A stretch of 5,743 nt of DNA, taken from NCBI GenBank assembly GCA_946184215.1, contig CAMHER010000130.1, positions 1 to 5,743 of the forward strand, in the 5' to 3' direction. The stretch comes from an uncultured Clostridia bacterium. Lineage in GTDB: Bacteria; Bacillota; Clostridia; Oscillospirales; Oscillospiraceae. The position numbers were made by a program, and so were the translations under genes. The notes beneath the pieces were generated by a model. It did no database searches, was not told the origin of the DNA, and was given only the letters and a program-made list of their open reading frames with translations. This document shows positions 1 through 4,247 of this stretch, piece by piece. Positions within the stretch are counted from its first letter, which is position 1. Each line of letters begins with the position of its first letter.

Positions 1-266
<266 letters not shown>

Positions 267-273
267 TGTAGCC

Positions 274-280
274 CACCTCC
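274..280 (-). promoter_or_regulatory. infC ribosome binding site that fixes the ATC start
   Basis: On the minus strand GGAGGTG lies 7 nt before ATC at 264-266. It is a near-perfect anti-16S match at ideal spacing, so it selects the non-canonical ATC. The ATG that overlaps the upstream side of this site belongs to another frame, which meets a stop after seven codons. The bases GAGGTGGGC (271-279) are exactly complementary to a leader segment at 397-405, so the site may be masked in some RNA folds. Confidence 0.85.
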
Positions 281-290
281 ATAGTAGCGG

Positions 291-321
291 AAAACAAAAA
301 AATACGGATGCACAGCATCCG
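291..321 (-). terminator. Intrinsic terminator (attenuator) in the infC leader
   Basis: On the minus strand the stem CGGATGC / GCATCCG (315-321 with 305-311) closes a TGT loop and is followed by TATTTTTTTG and four more T. It lies 11 nt upstream of the infC Shine-Dalgarno and after the infC promoter, so it can only act as a conditional terminator of infC transcription itself. Confidence 0.8.
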
Positions 322-439
322 CACCACAATCAAGCATACGTACCCCAACGGGGTTTTATGCCGTATTGACCGCGCCTGGCCAGACTGCCGGCGGGTGAGG
401 TGGGCGGAGAGCCGTACCTGCTTTGTTTTAAGCGCAATT

Positions 440-468
440 ACTATAACAGCTTTGCCTTCTCTTGTCAA
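440..468 (-). promoter_or_regulatory. SigA-type promoter for infC
   Basis: On the minus strand a perfect -35 TTGACA (463-468) and a 5/6 -10 TATAGT (440-445) are separated by exactly 17 nt. The predicted start of transcription is near 432-434. The promoter lies just after the deoC terminator, so infC has its own transcription unit. This is among the strongest housekeeping promoters in the window, as expected for a translation gene. Confidence 0.88.
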
Positions 469-513
469 GCATATTTTTCTTCGCGCTGTGCCGTTTTTTC
501 AAATCTCCGGCGC

Positions 514-541
514 AAAAAAAGGCGCCGGAGTGCCCGGCGCC
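514..541 (-). terminator. Intrinsic terminator of deoC
   Basis: On the minus strand, 19 nt after the deoC stop codon, the stem GGCGCCGG / CCGGCGCC (8 bp, loop GCACT) is followed by seven T. A third arm, GCGCCGGAG at 505-513, lies beyond the U-tract and could pair with the terminator's distal arm (522-530) to give a hairpin that encloses the U-tract. Confidence 0.92.
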
Positions 542-560
542 GTCCCGTTGGGATGATCCC

Positions 561-1226
561 TTATGCGTTCTCCTGCTCCTGCGCGATCGCAAGCTTGACG
601 ATCCGCGAGGTGCCGAGTCTTTCCGCTCCGAGAGCGATGAAATCCTCCGCGTCCTGCAGCGAGGAGATGCCGCCCGCGGCCTTGACCTTGACGCGCTCCG
701 GGCAGTTCTCGCGCATCAGCTTGACATCCTCCCGCGTAGCGCCGCCGGTGGAGAAGCCGGTGGAGGTCTTGATGAAGTCCGCGCCGCTGTCGGAGACGAT
801 GCGGCAGAGCTGGAGCTTTTCTTCCTCGGTGAGAAGGCAGCATTCGATGATGACCTTCAGGATCTTGCCCTCCGTGGCCTTTCTGACGGCGGCAATGTCC
901 TTTGCCACTTCGTTCCAGGCCTTGTCCTTGACCATGGAGAGATTGATGACCATGTCGATTTCGTCGGCCCCGTTGCGCACGGCGTCAGCCGCCTCAAACG
1001 CCTTGGCCGCCGTGGTCATATAGCCGTTGGGAAAACCGATGACAGTGCAGATGGCAAGGCGGCTGCCCACGTAGCGCTTTGCGCCGGCCACATGGCAGGG
1101 CGGGATGCACACGCTTGCGCAGTGATAGCGCATTGCCTGGTCACACAGCGTCCGGATCTCTTCCCCGGTGCAGTCAACGCGCAGCAGCGTGTGGTCGCAT
1201 TTCTCCAGAATTTCACGGATATCCAT
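561..1226 (-). CDS. deoC: Deoxyribose-phosphate aldolase
   Basis: DeoC is a class I aldolase that cleaves 2-deoxyribose 5-phosphate to glyceraldehyde 3-phosphate and acetaldehyde in cytosolic deoxynucleoside catabolism. The protein has 221 residues, close to the usual bacterial length (B. subtilis about 223), and forms one TIM barrel. Visible landmarks are DHTLL near residue 11, EIDMVIN (Asp91, matching the proton-relay Asp of the family), VIIECCLL, the Schiff-base lysine in DFIKTSTGF (Lys153), the second catalytic lysine in VKAAGG (Lys182) and the phosphate-loop GTSR near 205. All key residues are present, so the enzyme should be active. The ATG is preceded by AAGGAG at 9 nt. The gene has its own promoter and terminator and no other deo gene is next to it; no operator such as a DeoR site was recognised. 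Confidence 0.97.
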   Translation of the reverse strand: MDIREILEKCDHTLLRVDCTGEEIRTLCDQAMRYHCASVCIPPCHVAGAKRYVGSRLAICTVIGFPNGYMTTAAKAFEAADAVRNGADEIDMVINLSMVKDKAWNEVAKDIAAVRKATEGKILKVIIECCLLTEEEKLQLCRIVSDSGADFIKTSTGFSTGGATREDVKLMRENCPERVKVKAAGGISSLQDAEDFIALGAERLGTSRIVKLAIAQEQENA

Positions 1227-1261
1227 AGTTCAATACTCCTTTTTTGTTTTTCTTTGTCCTT

Positions 1262-1290
1262 ATTATATACGAGCACGCCGTCATATTCAA
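1262..1290 (-). promoter_or_regulatory. SigA-type promoter for deoC
   Basis: On the minus strand a perfect -10 TATAAT (1262-1267) lies 17 nt after a -35 TTGAAT (1285-1290, 4/6 match). The resulting leader of about 30 nt is A-rich and carries AAGGAG before the deoC ATG. The promoter lies in the 131-nt gap shared with the divergent SSB-like gene; no equally good promoter was seen in the opposite direction. Confidence 0.8.
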
Positions 1291-1357
1291 GAGCATCCCG
1301 GGAATAGATTGAAGATGTGACCAGGTATGATAACGACCGGAAAAGGATGGAAAATTC

Positions 1358-1966
1358 ATGGATCAAACTGTACAGGATAACGCTGTTTTTCTCTGCGGCA
1401 GCCGCGCGGGCGAGCCGGTATATTCCCATGCGGCCCGCTCACAGGAATTTTATACCTTTCCCCTTCTTGTCCGACGTCTGTCCGGCGCGGAGGACCGGAT
1501 CAACGTGACGCTCCGGGCCGAGCAGCTTGATCTTGTCAGAGGGGCGGAGAGACTTTGCGTCACCGGTGAAGTGCGCACCTTCAACAGTCGGCGTGAGGAG
1601 TGGCCCCGGCTGATCGTTACGGTTTTTGCCCGCACTCTCTGCCCGACCGAAGAGGAGGATGACAACCGCGTTTTTCTGCGCGGGACGCTGTGCAAGAGTC
1701 CCAAGCTGCGCACCACGCCGATGGGCCGGGATATCTGCGATCTGATTCTGGCCGTCAACCGGCACTACGGACGCTCGGACTACCTGCCCTGCATCTGCTG
1801 GGGGCTCAAGGCGCGGCAGGCCGCCCAGTGGGAGGTCGGGACGCGTCTCGCCCTTGAGGGGCGACTGCAGAGCAGGCGTTATCTGAAGCTCACCGATACC
1901 GGGCACGAGGAGCGGACAGCCTTTGAGGTCTCCGCCGCGCAGATCGAGCCGATCGATACGCTGTGA
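1358..1966 (+). CDS. Tandem OB-fold, single-stranded DNA-binding (SSB)-like protein
   Basis: The protein has 202 residues in two OB-fold-like halves. The second half (about 103-198) is a recognisable SSB fold: NRVFLRGTLCKSPKLRTTPMG, then DLILAVNRHYG, DYLPCICWG, ALEGRLQSRRY and a final FEVSAAQIEPI strand, matching in order the canonical SSB pattern (NRV.L.G.L..DPELR.TP.G, LAVNR, .W, .GRLQ.R.Y). The first half (about 6-95) repeats the pattern weakly: NAVFLCGS, FYTFPLLVRR, ERLCVTGEVRTF, LIVTVFAR. It likely binds single-stranded DNA in the cytosol. It ends QIEPIDTL, without the flexible acidic DDDIPF-type tail that ordinary SSB uses to recruit partners, so it is probably a paralogue rather than the essential Ssb. 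The ATG lies 10 nt after AAAAGGA. Only weak promoter-like bases (TATGAT at 1326-1331, no good -35) were found upstream, and no U-rich terminator follows. Confidence 0.82.
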   Translation: MDQTVQDNAVFLCGSRAGEPVYSHAARSQEFYTFPLLVRRLSGAEDRINVTLRAEQLDLVRGAERLCVTGEVRTFNSRREEWPRLIVTVFARTLCPTEEEDDNRVFLRGTLCKSPKLRTTPMGRDICDLILAVNRHYGRSDYLPCICWGLKARQAAQWEVGTRLALEGRLQSRRYLKLTDTGHEERTAFEVSAAQIEPIDTL

Positions 1967-2014
1967 AGTGTCCCGCATCGTTCCGAAACCACCGCTAACC
2001 GGACGGCGTCCCCG

Positions 2015-2064
2015 CCGCGGCAGCAGGAATCACGACAGGTACATAAACAGCACTGCAGCCGCGG
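2015..2064. repeat. Imperfect inverted repeat in the intergenic gap
   Basis: CCGCGGC-A-GCAG (2015-2026) pairs with CTGC-A-GCCGCGG (2053-2064): 11 of 12 positions match, with a 26-nt loop. There is no U-tract on either strand, so it is not an ordinary intrinsic terminator. It lies in the 178-nt gene-free stretch (1967-2144) between the SSB-like gene and the secreted-protein gene. The role is unknown; it could be a transcript-end structure or a binding site, or chance in GC-rich DNA. Confidence 0.4.
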
Positions 2065-2071
2065 CGCTCTG

Positions 2072-2096
2072 AAAAAAGGAGCTTTTGTCGAAGCTC
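2072..2096 (-). terminator. Minus-strand terminator-like hairpin
   Basis: On the minus strand GAGCTT / AAGCTC (6 bp, 6-nt loop) is followed by C and six T. It would stop transcripts running leftward, yet no minus-strand gene ends here. It could block antisense read-through from the operon on the right, or be fortuitous because the stem is short. Confidence 0.35.
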
Positions 2097-2125
2097 TTGA
2101 CGGCGGCGCAAAGCAGTATTATGTT
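2097..2125 (+). promoter_or_regulatory. Possible promoter for the secreted-protein gene
   Basis: TTGACG (2097-2102, 5/6) and TATGTT (2120-2125, 4/6) are 17 nt apart just upstream of the gene; an overlapping TATTAT (2117-2122) is an alternative -10 at poor spacing. The implied 5' leader is very short (about 13 nt), just enough for the ribosome binding site. Moderate to weak evidence. Confidence 0.4.
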
Positions 2126-2144
2126 AACTGAGAGGTGATGCTGT

Positions 2145-2693
2145 TTGAAATTCCGTACGCTCCTTTTTTCTCTCGCCATGCTGTTTGTTCTCGCGGCAAA
2201 TCTGAATCTCTGCTGCCGTGTGGGCGTGAACGGTGCCTGGGACGATACGCTCTACGCCCTGGGTGACGCGCGGCGGGCCGAGCTGGCCGCCCGGGCGACG
2301 GCAGAGGAGATCCTTCCCCGTCAGCCGCGTTGGCCCGAGATCGAACACCGTGTCGTGCTCTCACTGCGTCCGCCGCAGGGGGACAGCCGCTGTCTCAGTG
2401 CGCGGATCCTTTCCCAGGTGCCCGGCGTTTCTTCTCTGTACGCCGTGCGTGTGGGAGAGCGTTCCTTCGGTGTCGTAGCGGACGCGGACAAGCTGGAAGA
2501 GCGGCTGCGCTCCGCCCTCTACGGCTCCATGCCGCCTGCCGCCGCGCGGGCGTCCTACTCCGTCGGCATCGAGATTTCGCCGGTCTACGGCCGCAGCGGC
2601 AGCGCCATGCTGCCGTCTGACATGGCCCTTGCCGTATCGGGAGCGGTGCCCGCCGTGTTCTATGACGGCGAGGGGAACCGGATCGCCGGATAA
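2145..2693 (+). CDS. Secreted or N-terminally anchored protein of unknown function
   Basis: The gene is not recognised as a named family. The 182-residue product begins MKFRTLLFSLAMLFVLAANL, a short basic N-region and a hydrophobic core typical of a signal peptide or single membrane anchor; the following NLNLCC has no G/A/S before cysteine, so it does not make a convincing lipobox. The rest is soluble and arginine/alanine-rich. Residues about 98-127 (LYAVRVGERSFGVVADADKL) resemble the short 'Y.V.V.G...G.V.D...L' module found N-terminal to peptidase or LysM domains in clostridial M23 and G5 proteins, but no such catalytic domain follows; this resemblance is from memory and is tentative. The start is TTG, chosen because AGGTGA lies 6 nt upstream and the signal peptide begins there; ATG at 2138 is in another frame and stops after about 43 codons. 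The gene ends against a bidirectional terminator. Confidence 0.75.
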   Translation: MKFRTLLFSLAMLFVLAANLNLCCRVGVNGAWDDTLYALGDARRAELAARATAEEILPRQPRWPEIEHRVVLSLRPPQGDSRCLSARILSQVPGVSSLYAVRVGERSFGVVADADKLEERLRSALYGSMPPAAARASYSVGIEISPVYGRSGSAMLPSDMALAVSGAVPAVFYDGEGNRIAG

Positions 2694-2697
2694 CAGC

Positions 2698-2726
2698 AAA
2701 CCGCCTCGGCTATGCCGAGGCGGTTT
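2698..2726. terminator. Bidirectional intrinsic terminator between convergent genes
   Basis: CCGCCTCGGC / GCCGAGGCGG is a perfect 10-bp stem with a TAT loop (2701-2723), extended by AAA/TTT flanks to 13 bp. The plus strand continues TTTTCCTT and the minus strand TTTGCTGTT, so the plus direction is stronger. It fills almost the whole 36-nt gap between the secreted-protein gene and the DUF523 gene and should serve both. Confidence 0.92.
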
Positions 2727-2729
2727 TCC

Positions 2730-3167
2730 TTATAAGAGTTTTTCAAGCTCTCCTTCGCCGACGATCAAAACGCCGCGCCCTTTGAGAAGCTCCGCCGTCA
2801 CGCCGTCGCCGGGGACAAGCGTGCCGGAAAAGCTGCCGTCATAGACCGCGCCGCTCCCGCAGGAGGGGCTGCGCTCTTTCAAAAGTGCCGTATGGCAGCC
2901 GAATCGCTCGCACAGTTCTCCGGCGATCGCCGCGCCGCGGCAATAGGCTGCCGTCACATCCCGACCGCTGCGGCTGATAACCGAGTCGCCCCTGCGCTCG
3001 CTGGGCTCGCGCGGAACACCGAGGCCCCCTGCCGTTTCCGGGCAGACGGGCACGAGCGCGTATCTTTTTCGCAGCGCGGCGAGCGCGTTCTCCGGCAAGG
3101 CGTTATGCCCGCCGGAGTATTTGCATTTCGCGCCGATCAGGCAGGCGCTGATAAGCAGCCGTTCCAT
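2730..3167 (-). CDS. DUF523 family protein, TudS-like (possible thiouracil desulfidase)
   Basis: This 145-residue protein is a full-length stand-alone DUF523 domain. Motifs in order: LLISACLIGAKCKYSG (Cys9, Cys15), VPVCPETAGGLGVPREPSE (Cys42, Glu44), the family hallmark LLKERSPSCGSG (Cys103) and YDGSFSGTLVPGDGVTAELL. DUF523 includes TudS, an enzyme holding a [4Fe-4S] cluster on three cysteines that removes sulfur from thiouracil; Cys9, Cys42 and Cys103 are the likely ligands here. Whether this member acts on thiobases is inferred. The ATG begins 2 nt after the rhomboid stop (TAG-CG-ATG) and has no clear Shine-Dalgarno, which suggests translational coupling. The open frame extends much further upstream, but only as the alternative frame of the rhomboid gene. 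It is the last gene of the operon and is followed directly by the bidirectional terminator. Confidence 0.92.
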   Translation of the reverse strand: MERLLISACLIGAKCKYSGGHNALPENALAALRKRYALVPVCPETAGGLGVPREPSERRGDSVISRSGRDVTAAYCRGAAIAGELCERFGCHTALLKERSPSCGSGAVYDGSFSGTLVPGDGVTAELLKGRGVLIVGEGELEKLL

Positions 3168-3169
3168 CG

Positions 3170-3730
3170 CTAGCGCATATTCAGGCCGAGCACGGCCCCG
3201 CAGATGCCGCCGACGACGTGCGTAAGCTGGGAGACATTGTCGGCAAGCACAACGCCGTCGACGATCTCCTTGCCCACATACAGCGCCAGCACAAGCAGCA
3301 GCGTAATGGGGATGCAGCCGTCCTTCATGCCGGAGAGCGACGACATTACGATCATCATGAACACGATGCCCGAGGCGCCGAGCAGCGCCGTATGCGGGAA
3401 GAACAGCCATTGGATCAGCCCCGAGATCAGCGCCGTTATGGCAATCGCCCAAAGCAGGCTGCGGCTGCCGTACTTTTCCTCCAGCGGCGGGCCGACAACC
3501 AGGATCAGCATCATATTGCCTATGTAATGGGCATAGCTGCCGTGGCCGAGCACATGGAGGAAGAAGCGCGGGTAGGTGAAGGGATCGGCCAGGGACGAGT
3601 GGTAAACGCTGAAATACTTTGCCGTCGCGGCTCCCTTCGTCATCACGCCAAGGATCAGCGCGCCAAGGGAGAGCAGCGCAAAGGACAGCACGACGGGTGA
3701 ATTGTACTGCAGACGGATCCCCTTTTTCAT
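3170..3730 (-). CDS. Rhomboid family intramembrane serine protease
   Basis: Rhomboids cut transmembrane substrates inside the lipid bilayer. The 186-residue protein is a minimal six-helix rhomboid core with no extra soluble domain. Hydrophobic segments lie at about 12-30, 56-80, 92-112, 115-134, 138-153 and 167-184. Catalytic features are present: HGSYAHYIGNM (His68 and Asn72, the helix-2 H...N pattern of the oxyanion region), LLGASGIVF (nucleophile Ser120 in GxSG) and QLTHVVGGICG (His171, the dyad partner in the last helix). The start codon overlaps the macro-domain stop as ATGA, and the stop lies 2 nt before the DUF523 ATG. The dyad is intact, so it should be active; the substrate is unknown. 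Confidence 0.94.
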   Translation of the reverse strand: MKKGIRLQYNSPVVLSFALLSLGALILGVMTKGAATAKYFSVYHSSLADPFTYPRFFLHVLGHGSYAHYIGNMMLILVVGPPLEEKYGSRSLLWAIAITALISGLIQWLFFPHTALLGASGIVFMMIVMSSLSGMKDGCIPITLLLVLALYVGKEIVDGVVLADNVSQLTHVVGGICGAVLGLNMR

Positions 3731-4245
3731 AGGCCCTCCGCCGCGTCAAGCGCATGCTGATAGGCCGCTTCCGTGCGTGCGTCGAAGCAGACCATGCGGA
3801 CCTGTTCGATCTCGTCATGTACGGCGAGATAATCGCGGATCGCCGTGATCGCGACCGCTGCGGCGCGCTCCAGCGGGAAATGATACACGCCCGTGGAGAT
3901 CGACGGGAAGGCCACCGTGGCGCATCCGTTCTCGGAGGCCCGCTTCAGGCTTTCGATGTAACAGGAGCGCAGGAGCGCATCCTCGCCGTGAGCCCCGCCG
4001 TGCCAGACGGGCCCGGGCGTGTGGATCACATATTTGGCGGCGAGATCATAGCCCTTTGTGATTTTGGCCTCGCCCGTGCGGCAGCCGCCGAGCGTGCGGC
4101 ACTCGTCCAACAGACGCGGCCCCGCGGCGCGGTGGATCGCACCGTCCACACCGCCGCCGCCCAGCAGCGAGCAGTTGGCGGCGTTGACGATCGCATCGGT
4201 CCTCTCGCGGGTGATATCCCCGCGGACAACGAGAAGTCTTTCCAT
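3727..4245 (-). CDS. Macro domain protein, MacroD/YmdB-type (O-acetyl-ADP-ribose deacetylase / ADP-ribosyl hydrolase)
   Basis: Macro domains of this class bind ADP-ribose and hydrolyse O-acetyl-ADP-ribose or mono-ADP-ribosyl-aspartate/glutamate in the cytosol. The 172-residue protein is a single macro domain of normal size. The conserved blocks are complete: GDIT (9-12), IVNAAN (19-24), GGGGVDGAIHRAAG (29-42, with Asp34), GEAKITKGYDL (58-68), YVIHTPGP (72-79) and FPSISTGVYHFP (113-124, phosphate-binding loop). These match MacroD1/2 and YmdB rather than the PARP-reader or Af1521-only types. The ATG lies 2 nt after the clp stop and has GAGAGG 6 nt upstream, within the end of clp; its own stop overlaps the rhomboid start (ATGA). 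No ADP-ribosyltransferase is visible in the window. Confidence 0.95.
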   Translation of the reverse strand: MERLLVVRGDITRERTDAIVNAANCSLLGGGGVDGAIHRAAGPRLLDECRTLGGCRTGEAKITKGYDLAAKYVIHTPGPVWHGGAHGEDALLRSCYIESLKRASENGCATVAFPSISTGVYHFPLERAAAVAITAIRDYLAVHDEIEQVRMVCFDARTEAAYQHALDAAEGL

Positions 4246-4247
4246 CT

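Larger units (their letters stand above)
267..434 (-). promoter_or_regulatory. infC 5' leader, candidate L20-type ribosomal-protein attenuation leader
   Basis: This is the untranslated RNA between the mapped-by-eye promoter and the infC start, about 167 nt. Reading 5' to 3' on the minus strand it contains: a segment (397-405) complementary to the Shine-Dalgarno; a GC-rich hairpin (373-393, CGCCGGC against GCC-A-GGCG with one bulged A); a long interrupted hairpin (327-368) with arms CAAT/ATTG, GCATA/TATGC and ACCCC/GGGGT separated by two small internal loops; and an intrinsic terminator (291-321). The segment AATACGG (361-367) can instead pair with CCGTATT (301-307), which would break the terminator. 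In Firmicutes the infC-rpmI-rplT leader is known to be bound by L20 and to act by transcription attenuation. Assignment to that Rfam family is inferred from position and architecture, not from a covariance search. Confidence 0.7.

Noticed and set aside
462..1307. Long plus-strand frame of 281 codons opposite deoC
   Set aside because: It is antisense to an intact deoC, crosses the deoC terminator and promoter, and its translation has the low-complexity look of a shadow frame.
1303..1331. Promoter for the SSB-like gene using TATGAT at 1326-1331
   Set aside because: No -35 resembling TTGACA lies at 16-18 nt; TTGAAG at 1308 is only 12 nt upstream. Too weak to list as a feature.
2138..2140. ATG as an alternative start for the secreted-protein gene
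   Set aside because: It is in a different frame, overlaps the ribosome binding site, and its frame stops after about 43 codons; TTG at 2145 has correct spacing and opens a signal peptide.
2030..2179. Minus-strand 49-codon ORF antisense to the start of the secreted-protein gene, ending in a hydrophobic stretch (SAAAAVLFMYLS)
   Set aside because: No ribosome binding site before its ATG and no recognisable family. It overlaps the well-supported start and RBS of the plus-strand gene. It could be a relic gene end, but there is no support beyond the hydrophobic tail.
3168..3818. Upstream extension of the DUF523 frame to a 362-residue protein
   Set aside because: The added 217 residues are the alternative frame of the rhomboid and macro genes, arginine- and alanine-rich without any domain; DUF523 proteins normally begin at MERLLISACL.
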